NCBI GenBank assembly: GCA_964434345.1
Contig: CAYSUY010000016.1
Location: forward strand, 1-35,130
Direction of reading: 5' to 3'
From: CAIOSQ01 sp964434345
GTDB lineage: Bacteria > Pseudomonadota > Alphaproteobacteria > CACIAM-22H2
DNA: 35,130 nucleotides
The position numbers and the translations under genes are program-made. Under the pieces are notes generated by a model that was given only the letters and a program-made list of their open reading frames with translations, was not told the DNA's origin and ran no database searches. This document shows, piece after piece, positions 25,327-33,433 of this stretch. Positions within the stretch are counted from its first letter, which is position 1. Every line of letters begins with the position of its first letter.

Positions 25327-26085
25327 TCAGCCCTGGCCGCCCTGCACGCCACGCAGGGCTGCGACGAGGGCCGGCGAGACCTCGATCGCCTCGCGGCCCT
25401 GCGGCGCGGCGTAGCGGCCGATGCGCGGCTTGGCGGCACCGAGGCGCACCAGCGCTTCCGCCTGCACCAGGGCGGCGGCCACGCCCTCGACCAGCGGGAT
25501 CGAACACTGCGGCTGCAGGCGGCGCCCCGCACCCGCCATCACCGCACCGCTGATGATCGCGACCTCGACCCCGTCGCGCATGGCCATGTCGTCGATGGCG
25601 GCACAGACCTCGGCATCCACCGCGCGCGCGCCCTCGGGCGTATAGACGGCCCGCGAATCGACGACGCGCCACGCCGCCATCTGCGGCCCGAATCCGTAGC
25701 TCTCGATCAACGGCCGATACAGCGCCATCGATCGGTGATCGAAGGTCACGAAGCCGAACCGCCCGCCGAGCTGCCGCGCGGTCAGCAGCGCGGCCTCGGT
25801 CATTCCGACGACGGGGATCGACAGCATCTCTCGCCCCGCACGCAAACCGCTGTCCCAGGAAACGGCGATCAGCACCGCGTCGCATCCGGCCGCGTGCCGT
25901 GCCATCAGGTCGATCGCCGAATGTTCGCCGATCGCCATCTCGGTCTGGGTGCCGATGACCCGTCCTCCGAAGGTTCCGGTCACGGGGACGATCTCCGTTC
26001 CCGGCAGGGCGAGGGACGCGACGGCGTCCGCGACGCGCTGCGTGACGAAGGCCGACGTGTTCGCGTTGAGGACCAGCAATCGCAT
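25327..26085 (-). CDS. Asp/Glu/hydantoin racemase family protein lacking both usual catalytic cysteines
   Basis: A 252-residue protein with the hydantoin-racemase architecture: MRLLVLNANTSAFVTQRV at the N-terminus, GFVTFDHRS, and IISGAVMAG in the second half. In this family two cysteines perform proton abstraction, usually in contexts such as ACFGDPGL and LGCAGM. Here the corresponding sequences are AVSWDSGL (Val75) and ISGAVMA (Gly180), so both are absent. The remaining cysteines (68, 161, 194) are not in those positions. It may be a decarboxylase, isomerase or binding protein rather than a racemase. GGGAGG before the ATG confirms the start at 26085. It lies 14 bases after the amidase stop and 101 bases before the dimethylformamidase-like gene. 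Confidence 0.85.
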   Translation of the reverse strand: MRLLVLNANTSAFVTQRVADAVASLALPGTEIVPVTGTFGGRVIGTQTEMAIGEHSAIDLMARHAAGCDAVLIAVSWDSGLRAGREMLSIPVVGMTEAALLTARQLGGRFGFVTFDHRSMALYRPLIESYGFGPQMAAWRVVDSRAVYTPEGARAVDAEVCAAIDDMAMRDGVEVAIISGAVMAGAGRRLQPQCSIPLVEGVAAALVQAEALVRLGAAKPRIGRYAAPQGREAIEVSPALVAALRGVQGGQG

Positions 26086-26099
26086 CGACAGCCTCCCGA

Positions 26100-27488
26100 T
26101 CAGGCCCGAGGCATGCGGAACGGCGCGACAGCCTCGAAGGCGCGCGCCGCCCGCATCACCAGCGCATCCGCATAGCGCGCGCCGACGATCTGCAATCCGA
26201 CAGGCAATCCGCCGGGCGAAAAGCCGCAGGGTACGACCGCCGCGGGCTGCTGCGTGAAGTTGAATGGAAAATGGAAGGGGCTCCAGTCGAGCCACTCGCT
26301 CATCCCGCTGCCGGGCGGCACCTCGTGGCCGACCTCGAAGGCCGGTACCGAGATGCTGGGCGTCAGCAGCAGATCGAAGCGCTCGTGGAACGCGTTCATC
26401 GCGCGACCCAGCGCGTCGCGCTCCCGCCAGGCCCGCAGCAAGTGCTTGCCCGTCGTGACGTCGCCCTTGGCGCCGAAACGCAGATAGCCGGGATCCATCC
26501 AGCCGCGCTTCTCCTCGGGCACCGACTCGATCGTCAGCGCCATGTTCGTGACGTAGAAGACCTCCATGGCGGCCCGGCAATCCGCGATCCCGGGATCGCA
26601 TTCCTCGACATGCGCGCCGAGTTCCGCGAAGCGTTCCGCCGCGCGCCGCACGGCTGCGGCGACCGCGGGATCGACATCGCGCACATAGCCGAGCGCCGGG
26701 CTGAACGCGACCCGCAGCCCCTGGACGCCCGCCTCGAGGCCGACGCGGTAGTCACGGGGATCGGGCGGCGGCGCGAGCCAGTCGCGCGCATCGGGACGCG
26801 CCATGACCGAGAGCATCAGCGCCGCATCCTCGACCGTCCGTGTCAGCGGCCCCGTATGCGACTGCATCGGCAAGGCGCCGTAGGGCCAGGCCGGCACGCG
26901 GCCAAAGGTCGGCTTGAACCCGAACACGCCGCAGAAGGTCGCCGGCATGCGCACGGATCCGGCGCCGTCCGATCCATGGTGCAGAAAGCCGAGATTGAGC
27001 GCGGCGCAGACGCCGGCTCCGGCGCTCGACCCGCCCGACGTCTTGGACAGGTCCCAGGGATTGCGCGTGATGCCCGTCAAGGGCGAGTCGCCGGTGCCCT
27101 TCCAGCCGAACTCCGGCATCGTCGTCTTGCCGAGAAGGACCGCGCCGTGCTCCCGCAGCCGCGCAACGGCCGGCGCATCGTCCGTCGCCGGGGCCTCGCT
27201 CGTCGTGCGCGACCCCATGCGCCAGCTCCAGCCTTTCACCGGCCACTGGTCCTTGATCGTCGTCGGAACGCCGTCGACCAGGCCCGCCGGCGTGCCGGCC
27301 ATCCAGCGCGCCTCCGAGGCCCGCGCCGCCGCCAGCGCCTCGTCGTCGGCGCGCACGCAGAACGCGTTGTGGGCAGGGTCCAGCGCATCGATACGCGCCT
27401 GGACGGCCTTCGTCACCTCGACCGGCGACAGCTTGCGCGCGCGATAGTGGCGCAGAAGGTCGCTGGCCGTGAGCGTCGCGATGTCCAT
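26100..27488 (-). CDS. Amidase (amidase-signature family)
   Basis: A 462-residue hydrolase of the Ser-cisSer-Lys family, acting on amide bonds. The triad is visible as Lys79 (TTIKDQWP), the cis-serine in TSGGSSAGAG (Ser154/155), and nucleophile Ser178 in GSDGAGSVRMPA. Further family segments are HGAVLLGKTTMPEFGW, ITRNPWDLSKT, and PCGFSPGGLPVGLQIVG near the C-terminus. The start at 27488 (MDIATLTASDLL) is favoured by GAGGT ten bases upstream; the frame extends 13 codons further upstream. It is 14 bases upstream of the racemase-like gene, so the two form an operon with the dimethylformamidase-like and amidohydrolase genes. Substrate unknown. Confidence 0.94.
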   Translation of the reverse strand: MDIATLTASDLLRHYRARKLSPVEVTKAVQARIDALDPAHNAFCVRADDEALAAARASEARWMAGTPAGLVDGVPTTIKDQWPVKGWSWRMGSRTTSEAPATDDAPAVARLREHGAVLLGKTTMPEFGWKGTGDSPLTGITRNPWDLSKTSGGSSAGAGVCAALNLGFLHHGSDGAGSVRMPATFCGVFGFKPTFGRVPAWPYGALPMQSHTGPLTRTVEDAALMLSVMARPDARDWLAPPPDPRDYRVGLEAGVQGLRVAFSPALGYVRDVDPAVAAAVRRAAERFAELGAHVEECDPGIADCRAAMEVFYVTNMALTIESVPEEKRGWMDPGYLRFGAKGDVTTGKHLLRAWRERDALGRAMNAFHERFDLLLTPSISVPAFEVGHEVPPGSGMSEWLDWSPFHFPFNFTQQPAAVVPCGFSPGGLPVGLQIVGARYADALVMRAARAFEAVAPFRMPRA

Positions 27489-27554
27489 GGCGCACCTCGG
27501 AACGGTAAGGAAGCGTGAGGAGCGCAAGGATAGCCCGGCGCGCCGTCCCGCGCC

Positions 27555-28385
27555 TCAGAAACGGCCGGCCTGGTAATCGGCGAAGGCCTGCATCACCTCG
27601 GCGCGCGTGTTCATGACGAACGGCCCGCCCCAGGCGACGGGCTCGCCGATCGGACGGCCGGCGATGAGGAGGCACCGCGCGCCGGCAGGGCCTGCGACCG
27701 CCCCGACCCGATCGCCAGCTCCGAGCGCCGCCACCGAGATCGCCTCGATCGCCGCCCCGTCGCCGACGACCACATGTCCCTCGTAGACGACCAGCATCGC
27801 GGAATGGCTCTCCGGCACCGGTTCCTCGAAACGGCCGCCAGGCTGCAGGACGATGTCGAGATACAGGGCATCCACATGCGGCGCCGCGACGGGCCCCACC
27901 GTGCCGCCGCTCGTCCGGCCAGCCACGACGATCACCTCTGCGCCGCCGTCGCGCGTCTCGCGGCCCATGCGGGCAGCCGGGAATTCCTGGTAGCCGGGCG
28001 ACGTCATCTTCAGCCGCGCGGGCAGATTGACCCACAGCTGGAAACCGCGCATCCGGCCTTGCGTCTGCTCCGGCATCTCCGAATGGACGATGCCGCGCCC
28101 GGCGCGCATCCACTGCACCCCGCCGGTCTCGATCACGCCGGAATGACCCTTGTTGTCGGCGTGGCGCATGCGCCCCTCGAGCATGTACGTCACGGTCTCG
28201 AACCCACGATGCGGATGGTCCGGGAAGCCGGCGAGGTAATCCGCGGCGTCCGCGCTGTCGAAATGATCCAGCATCAGGAAGGGATCCAGCATCTGCAGCC
28301 GGCTGGTGCCGACCAGCCGTGCGATGCGCACACCCGCACCCTCCTCCATCGCCTCGCCGCGAACCATCCGTTCGACCTGCCGCAT
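27555..28385 (-). CDS. Pirin family protein
   Basis: A 276-residue bicupin of the pirin family. The N-terminal cupin shows DHFDSADAADYLAGFPDHPHRGFETVTYMLEG, of which FPDHPHRGFETVTY holds the first metal-binding histidines and AGRGIVHSEMPE the rest. The C-terminal Pirin_C region has GEPVAWGGPFVMNTRAEV at the end, a classic signature. Pirins bind Fe(II); some are quercetinases, others affect transcription or pyruvate dehydrogenase. GGGAGG before the ATG at 28385 settles the start. It is divergent from the small protein/amidase pair across 114 bases and lies 66 bases upstream of the first amidase gene, so it may or may not be cotranscribed. Confidence 0.94.
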   Translation of the reverse strand: MRQVERMVRGEAMEEGAGVRIARLVGTSRLQMLDPFLMLDHFDSADAADYLAGFPDHPHRGFETVTYMLEGRMRHADNKGHSGVIETGGVQWMRAGRGIVHSEMPEQTQGRMRGFQLWVNLPARLKMTSPGYQEFPAARMGRETRDGGAEVIVVAGRTSGGTVGPVAAPHVDALYLDIVLQPGGRFEEPVPESHSAMLVVYEGHVVVGDGAAIEAISVAALGAGDRVGAVAGPAGARCLLIAGRPIGEPVAWGGPFVMNTRAEVMQAFADYQAGRF

Positions 28386-28458
28386 GTCCTGCCTCCCGTG
28401 CTGCGCCCGACACCGATTTGCGCGCGCGGCGCATCGTGTCACGGGTTAGCATGAACCG

Positions 28459-28475
28459 GGCCGCGCGGCGCGGCC
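28459..28475. promoter_or_regulatory. Perfect 8-1-8 inverted repeat between pirin and small-protein genes
   Basis: GGCCGCGCGGCGCGGCC is an exact 8-base inverted repeat around a central G. It lies within the 114-base divergent intergenic region between the pirin gene and the 57-residue protein gene. It could be an operator or an mRNA hairpin in the 5' leader of the latter. Pure G/C composition makes chance occurrence fairly likely. Confidence 0.22.
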
Positions 28476-28499
28476 AGCACGCAGACCGGACCGACACGC

Positions 28500-28673
28500 A
28501 TGACCGAACCGAAGCCAGACCTGCCGGATGGCTGGGACAGCCAGCTCGCCCGCGACCTTGCGGAACTTATCGACGCGGCCGCCGTGCTGGCCGACGGCGG
28601 CACGATGGGGGAACTCCCCGACGGGTTCGCGGCCGCGCTGCAGGCCGCCGCGCCCCCGCGGGACAGACCATGA
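28500..28673 (+). CDS. Small protein upstream of amidase, possible AtzG-like subunit
   Basis: A 57-residue acidic, alanine-rich protein (MTEPKPDLPDGWDSQLARD at the N-terminus, then a helical DLAELIDAAAVLADGG and FAAALQAAAP). Its stop overlaps the amidase ATG (ATGA), so it is translationally coupled. In 1-carboxybiuret hydrolase, a small GatC-like protein AtzG (about 68 residues) precedes and binds the amidase AtzE; the layout and length here are similar. Direct sequence similarity is weak by eye, so the match is by context only. No strong Shine-Dalgarno is seen. It could instead be an unrelated small protein or a leader. Confidence 0.55.
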   Translation: MTEPKPDLPDGWDSQLARDLAELIDAAAVLADGGTMGELPDGFAAALQAAAPPRDRP

Positions 28674-30115
28674 CCGGCGCGCCCGACGCCTCGCCGGGTG
28701 TGTGCGACCTCGCGGACGCGATCGCGCGTGGCGAGATCTCAGCGACCGCGGCCGTCTCCGGAGCCCTCGCACGCGCGCATGCCTGGCAACCCGCACTCAA
28801 CGCCTTCGTAGCCATCGACGACGACGATGCGCTCGACGCCGCGCGCGCCGCAGACGCGCGACGCGCCAGCGGTGCCCCGCTGGGCCCGCTGCACGGCGTA
28901 CCTGTGGCAATCAAGGACATGTTCGACCGCGCGGGGCGCGCGCCGGGCTGTGGCGCGGGGCGCGGAACCGACGCGCCAGCCCTGCGCGACGCAGCGGTCG
29001 TCGAGCGCCTCGCCCAGGCCGGAGCGATCGTCATCGGCACGCTCAACATGACCGAGTACGCGCTCGGCCTCACCGGCCACAACGATCATGTCGGTGACTG
29101 CCGCAACCCCTGGTCCACGGACCGCGTCACCGGCGGCTCGTCGAGCGGGCCGGCCGCCGCGGTCGCCGCCCGCATCGTCCCCGCCGCGATCGGGTCCGAC
29201 ACCGGCGCCTCCATCCGCATCCCCGCCGCCTGGTGCGGCGTCACCGGGCTCAAGCCCACGCACGGCCTCGTCGATGCCCGCGGCGCGATGCCGATGAGCT
29301 TCGCCCTCGATACGATCGGTCCGCTGGCCCCGTCGGCGCGCGATGTCGCGCGATTGCTGGCGGCGCTGGCGCCCGACGCGGCGCTGCGCCGCCCACACCC
29401 CGCCTGCAGGTCCGGCCGACTGGACGGCCTCGTCGTCGGGATCATGGGCGGGCAGTTCGCGGATGGCCTCGACATTGCCGTAGCGGACGCGCTGGCCGAT
29501 GCCGAAGCGGCGCTGCGCGACCTCGGCGCGACCCTAGTCCCGGTCGGCCCGGCGCAGGCGGATCTGGCGCGCCGGTTGCACCGCCTGATGATGGCGGCCG
29601 AGGCGGCCGCGCTGCACGACACACGGCTGCGCAGCGCGCCGGATGGCTTCACGGCTGAGGTGCGCTACCGGCTCGAGCTCGGGCGTCGCATTCCCGCCGC
29701 GGCCTATCTCGCTGCGGCACGCGGGCGTGCCCGGCTGCTGCGCGCCTTCCTGGCCGACGGGTTCGCGCGATGCGACATCCTTCTGACGGCCCTCGTTCCC
29801 CGACCCGCTCCACCGATCGACCGCACACGCTTCGGCGCCCCCGGCTTCGCGCCAGAACTGCTCGCCGACATCCCGCGCCGGACGCAGCCGTTCAGCTATC
29901 TCGGACTACCAGCCCTCGCGCTGCCCTGCGGCTTCGCACAGGGGCTGCCGGTCGGCCTGCAGCTCGTCGGCAGGCCGCATGACGAGGCGACGCTGCTGGC
30001 GGCGGGCGCGGCGTTCCAGGCCGTGCGGGACTGGCACCTGCGCCAGCCGTCACCCCCCGTCGTCAGGGCGCCGGATGGAACGACGTCGAACGGGCGACCC
30101 GCCACGGCTCCATGA
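28670..30115 (+). CDS. Amidase (amidase-signature family), AtzE/GatA-like
   Basis: A 481-residue Ser-cisSer-Lys amidase. Lys82 is in PVAIKDMFD, the cis-serine in TGGSSSGPAAAVA (Ser158/159), and the nucleophile Ser181 in GSDTGASIRIPAA. NPWSTDRVTGGSSSG and FSYLGLPALALPCGF are strong family segments, and GLPVGLQLVGRPHDEATLL closes the domain. It begins MTGAPDASPGVCDLADAIARG, with its ATG inside the stop of the 57-residue gene. The layout recalls AtzG-AtzE. The last 18 codons, after the conserved C-terminus, overlap the convergent glutamate-synthase-like gene by 53 bases. Substrate unknown; it is only distantly similar to the first amidase in the window. Confidence 0.94.
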   Translation: MTGAPDASPGVCDLADAIARGEISATAAVSGALARAHAWQPALNAFVAIDDDDALDAARAADARRASGAPLGPLHGVPVAIKDMFDRAGRAPGCGAGRGTDAPALRDAAVVERLAQAGAIVIGTLNMTEYALGLTGHNDHVGDCRNPWSTDRVTGGSSSGPAAAVAARIVPAAIGSDTGASIRIPAAWCGVTGLKPTHGLVDARGAMPMSFALDTIGPLAPSARDVARLLAALAPDAALRRPHPACRSGRLDGLVVGIMGGQFADGLDIAVADALADAEAALRDLGATLVPVGPAQADLARRLHRLMMAAEAAALHDTRLRSAPDGFTAEVRYRLELGRRIPAAAYLAAARGRARLLRAFLADGFARCDILLTALVPRPAPPIDRTRFGAPGFAPELLADIPRRTQPFSYLGLPALALPCGFAQGLPVGLQLVGRPHDEATLLAAGAAFQAVRDWHLRQPSPPVVRAPDGTTSNGRPATAP

Positions 30116-31676
30116 AGCGGGGATCGTTGGTACCGCGCAGGATCTCGCCCGGCTCGAGGAATCTGTAGAGCCGGTCGAAGCTCTTGACCTTGTTGGCCGC
30201 GATGCGCTGGGAGAAATGATGCGGGCGCAGCTGCGCGGGATGACCGAGCCCGGCCGCCGCGACCACCTCCGCGAGCGCGTGCAGCGTGGAGCGGTGGAAC
30301 TGGGCGACGCGCTCGGCCTTGTCGGGGACGACCAGCGCGCGCTGGCGCAGGCTGTCCTGGGTCGCGACGCCGACGGGGCAGCGATCGGTATGGCAGCTCT
30401 GGGACTGGATGCAGCCGAGCGCGAACATGAAGCCGCGCGCCGCGTTGCACCAGTCGGCGCCCAGCGCCATCGCGCGCGCGATGTCGAAGGCGGTCACGAT
30501 CTTGCCGCTCGCGCCGATGCGGATCCGCTCGCGCAGTCCGACGCCGACGAGCGCGTTGTGGACGAAGAGCAGCCCCTCGCGCAGCGGCATGCCGACATGG
30601 TCGAGGAACTCGAGCGGCGCCGCGCCCGTGCCGCCCTCCGCGCCGTCGACGACGATGAAGTCCGGCGTGGTTCCGGTCTCCAGCATCGCCTTGCAGATCG
30701 CGAGGAACTCCCAGCCATGGCCGACGCAGAGCTTGAACCCGACCGGTCGGCCGCCGCTCAGCTGCCGCAGCCGCGCGATGAAGGCCATCATCTCGAGCGG
30801 CGTCGAGAAGGCACGGTGATAGGGCGGCGAGACGCAGTCGACGCCCTCGGGAATGCCGCGCGTCGCGGCGATCTCGGCGGAGACCTTGGCGCCGGGAAGG
30901 ACGCCGCCGTGGCCCGGCTTGGCGCCCTGCGACAGCTTGATCTCGATCATCCTGATCTGCGGCGACGAAACGGTCTCGAGAAAGCGCTCCTCGGAGAAGT
31001 TTCCGTCGGGCGCGCGGCACCCGAAATAACCGCTGCCGATCTCCCAGATGATGTCTCCGCCCATCTCGCGGTGATAGGGGCTGAAGCCGCCTTCGCCCGT
31101 GTCGTGGGCGAAGCCGCCCATCAGCGCGCCCTTGTTGAGCGCGCGGATCGCGTTGGCGCTGAGCGCGCCGAAGCTCATCGCCGAGATGTTGAAGACCGAG
31201 GCCGAGTAGGGCTGCGTGCAATCGGGGCCACCGATCGAGATGCGGAACGGCTCGCTCGCGGGCTCGCGTGCCACCATCGAGTGGTTGAGCCACTCGTAGC
31301 CGATCGCGTTGACATCGCGCTGCGTGCCGAACGGCACCTTGTCGAGCTGGCGCTTGGCACGCTGATAGACGATCGAGCGCTGGTCGCGCGCGAAGGGCGT
31401 GCCGTCCTTGTCGCTTTCGAGGAAATACTGGCGGATCTCCGGCCTGATGCCTTCGAGCAGGAACCGCAGATGCGCCGAGATGGGGTAGTTACGCAGGACG
31501 CTGTGCCGCGTCTGCAGCACGTCGCGCGTGCCGATCGTGGCGAGCGCCGCCGCGATCGCGAGCGGCACAAGGAACATCGCCGACCAGACGGACAGGACGA
31601 GGAACGCCACCGTCGCGACCAAGGACAGCACGTAGACCAGATAACGCGGCGCCAGCGCCGCACGGACCAGTTCCAT
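30063..31676 (-). CDS. Membrane-anchored FMN-binding glutamate synthase-domain protein
   Basis: A 537-residue stand-alone homologue of the FMN/synthase domain of GltB. Two hydrophobic segments at residues 12-48 (LVYVLSLVATVAFLVLSVW onward) would anchor it in the membrane. The barrel contains FNISAMSFGALSANAI, DTGEGGFSPYHREMG, SQGAKPGHGGVLPG and VDGAEGGTGAAPLEF. Cys422, Cys428 and Cys433 (SQSCHTDRCPVG) match the [3Fe-4S] ligands of glutamate synthase. The glutaminase domain is absent, so ammonia release from glutamine is not expected; physiological role of this COG0069 subgroup is unclear. The start at 31676 follows a GGGGGG stretch at slightly long spacing. The frame extends further upstream without similarity. 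Confidence 0.9.
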   Translation of the reverse strand: MELVRAALAPRYLVYVLSLVATVAFLVLSVWSAMFLVPLAIAAALATIGTRDVLQTRHSVLRNYPISAHLRFLLEGIRPEIRQYFLESDKDGTPFARDQRSIVYQRAKRQLDKVPFGTQRDVNAIGYEWLNHSMVAREPASEPFRISIGGPDCTQPYSASVFNISAMSFGALSANAIRALNKGALMGGFAHDTGEGGFSPYHREMGGDIIWEIGSGYFGCRAPDGNFSEERFLETVSSPQIRMIEIKLSQGAKPGHGGVLPGAKVSAEIAATRGIPEGVDCVSPPYHRAFSTPLEMMAFIARLRQLSGGRPVGFKLCVGHGWEFLAICKAMLETGTTPDFIVVDGAEGGTGAAPLEFLDHVGMPLREGLLFVHNALVGVGLRERIRIGASGKIVTAFDIARAMALGADWCNAARGFMFALGCIQSQSCHTDRCPVGVATQDSLRQRALVVPDKAERVAQFHRSTLHALAEVVAAAGLGHPAQLRPHHFSQRIAANKVKSFDRLYRFLEPGEILRGTNDPRFMEPWRVARSTSFHPAP

Positions 31677-31821
31677 CGCCGCGTTCCCCCCTGGGCACCG
31701 GTCGCCGTTCGTCCGGCGATCGGACCGACCTCGATCATGGGATGTTAGCCGAGGCCCGCGCCCCCGCGCAGCACCTGATATCGACGCGATTGGCTGCTTC
31801 TCGGCACGCGCCAAGCGGTCC

Positions 31822-31827
31822 TATACT
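31822..31827 (+). promoter_or_regulatory. Candidate -10 element for the second ABC operon
   Basis: TATACT lies 61 bases before the ATG of the second binding-protein gene and is a good sigma-70 type -10 hexamer in an otherwise GC-rich region. The best upstream match at 18-base spacing (TTCTCG, 31798-31803) is weak. A start site near 31834 would place the following hairpin at the mRNA 5' end. Confidence 0.3.
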
Positions 31828-31839
31828 GTCTCGCGACAT

Positions 31840-31861
31840 CCGCTCGGCTCCGCCGGAGCGG
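31840..31861 (+). other. Stem-loop in the 5' leader of the second binding-protein gene
   Basis: CCGCTCGGC (31840-31848) pairs with GCC plus GAGCGG (31852-31854 and 31856-31861), with one bulged G and a 3-base loop. It lies between the TATACT element and the GGAGAG ribosome-binding site. It might protect the 5' end of the transcript; no attenuator or riboswitch structure is recognised. Confidence 0.35.
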
Positions 31862-31887
31862 TCCCAAACTGTTCTCGGAGAGTCGAT

Positions 31888-33384
31888 ATGGCGATCAAGA
31901 AGATCCTCGCGCTCGCGACGGCGCTGGCCATGAGCCTCGGCACGGCGGCCCTGGCGCAGGTCAAGGACACGCTGTCGGTCGACCTGCCCGGTCAGCCGGC
32001 GACGCTCGACCCGCATATCCAGTGGGATACGGACAGCTATCACGTCTATCGCAACATCTTCGACAACCTCGTCACGCGCGATCCCTCCGGGAAGATCGTT
32101 CCGCAGGTCGCGAGCGCCTGGACGTACCGGACTCCGACCGAGATCGAGTTCACGATCCGCTCGGACATCAAGTTCCACGACGGCTCGCCGCTGACACCCG
32201 AAGATGTCGTCTTCAGCGTCAAGCGGATCACCGATCCCGCCTTCAAGAGCCCGCAGCTGACCCAGTTCAACTCGATCATCGATGCGCGGGTCGCGGGGCC
32301 GGACAAGGTCCTGCTGGTGACGGAGAAGCCCTATCCGGTCCTGCTCGCCCAGCTCGTCAAGCTGTCGATCGTGCCGAAGGCGCATGTCGAGAAGGTGGGT
32401 GCGGAGAAGTTCAATCTCGAGCCGATGGGCAGCGGACCGTACAAGTTCGTGGGCTGGCAGCGCGGCGTGCGCGTGACGCTCGAGGCGAACGATGCCTATT
32501 GGCGCGGCAAGCCGGCGATCCGCACCGTGACCTTCCAGAACGTCGCCGACGAAGCCACCCGCATCGCCAACCTCAAGAGCGGCCGCGCCGACATCACCCG
32601 CGCGATCAGCCCCGACCAGGCCCAGGCCCTCAAGTCCGAGGCGCGGCTCAAGCTGCTCCCCGTGCCGACCGAGCGCGTCGGCTTCCTGTTCATCAACGCG
32701 CAATGGGGGCCGGGCACCGATCTGCGCGTGCGTCGCGCCATCGCCCACGCCATCGACCGCAAGCTGATCGTCGACGCGCTCTATGGCGGCTTCGCGACCC
32801 CGGTGGACGTCGTGCTGACCCCGGCGAATTTCGGCTATGTGAGCGGCATCCCCTCCTATCCCTACGACCCGGCGCGCGCGCGGGCGCTGGTCAAGGAGGC
32901 CGGCGCGGAAGGCGCGGAGATCGTGTTCGGCACGTCGCCCGCCTATGACCAGCGCCTCGTCCAGGCGCTGCAGCAGATGCTGCAGGAAGTCGGGCTCAAG
33001 GTGACGATCCGCATGACCGACCACCCGACCTTCCTCCGGCGCCGCCAGGGCAATCCCGACGAGGCGGGCTCGATCTCGACCGGCCTGTGGTCCTGCGGCT
33101 GCCAGGACGCCGATGGCGTGATCAACCCGCTGTTCCGGACCGGCAGCACCTGGGCGAAGTACTCGAATCCGAAATTCGACGTCGCGATCGACGCGGCCCG
33201 CGCCACCATCGACGAAGCCGAGCGCCTCCGGCACTACGCGGACGCGCTGCGCATCCTCTATGAGGACGTGCCCGGTGTCGGCATGTTCCAGTACCATGCG
33301 ATCTACGCGTCGCGGCGCGAGGTGCAGTGGCAGCCGACCGCGGGCGAGTCGTTCGCCGTCTTCGACATGAAGTGGCAGAACTGA
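31888..33384 (+). CDS. ABC transporter substrate-binding protein, family 5 (second system)
   Basis: A 498-residue periplasmic SBP_bac_5 protein with a Sec signal peptide (MAIKKILALATALAMSLG through ALAQ, about 24 residues). Landmarks are TLDPHIQWDTDSYHVYRNIF, IRSDIKFHDGSPLTPEDVVF (FHDGSPLTPEDVVF clear), LEPMGSGPYKFVGW and RRAIAHAIDRKLIV. GGAGAG about seven bases before the ATG is a good ribosome-binding site. It heads a second Dpp/Opp-type importer with two permease genes after it; the ATPases would lie beyond the right edge. It is only distantly similar to the binding protein at 16716-18269, so a different ligand is likely. Confidence 0.94.
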   Translation: MAIKKILALATALAMSLGTAALAQVKDTLSVDLPGQPATLDPHIQWDTDSYHVYRNIFDNLVTRDPSGKIVPQVASAWTYRTPTEIEFTIRSDIKFHDGSPLTPEDVVFSVKRITDPAFKSPQLTQFNSIIDARVAGPDKVLLVTEKPYPVLLAQLVKLSIVPKAHVEKVGAEKFNLEPMGSGPYKFVGWQRGVRVTLEANDAYWRGKPAIRTVTFQNVADEATRIANLKSGRADITRAISPDQAQALKSEARLKLLPVPTERVGFLFINAQWGPGTDLRVRRAIAHAIDRKLIVDALYGGFATPVDVVLTPANFGYVSGIPSYPYDPARARALVKEAGAEGAEIVFGTSPAYDQRLVQALQQMLQEVGLKVTIRMTDHPTFLRRRQGNPDEAGSISTGLWSCGCQDADGVINPLFRTGSTWAKYSNPKFDVAIDAARATIDEAERLRHYADALRILYEDVPGVGMFQYHAIYASRREVQWQPTAGESFAVFDMKWQN

Positions 33385-33433
33385 TCCGCGCACGGCCGCA
33401 CGGGGTCGCGCGAACCGGCACCACGGCAGCGCC

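Noticed and set aside
22880..25414. Plus-strand open frame of 844 codons opposite the dimethylformamidase-like gene
   Set aside because: Shadow frame; no homology features, no plausible ribosome-binding site.
29979..31748. Plus-strand open frame of 589 codons opposite the glutamate-synthase-domain gene
   Set aside because: Antisense shadow; the minus-strand gene has complete FMN and Fe-S motifs.
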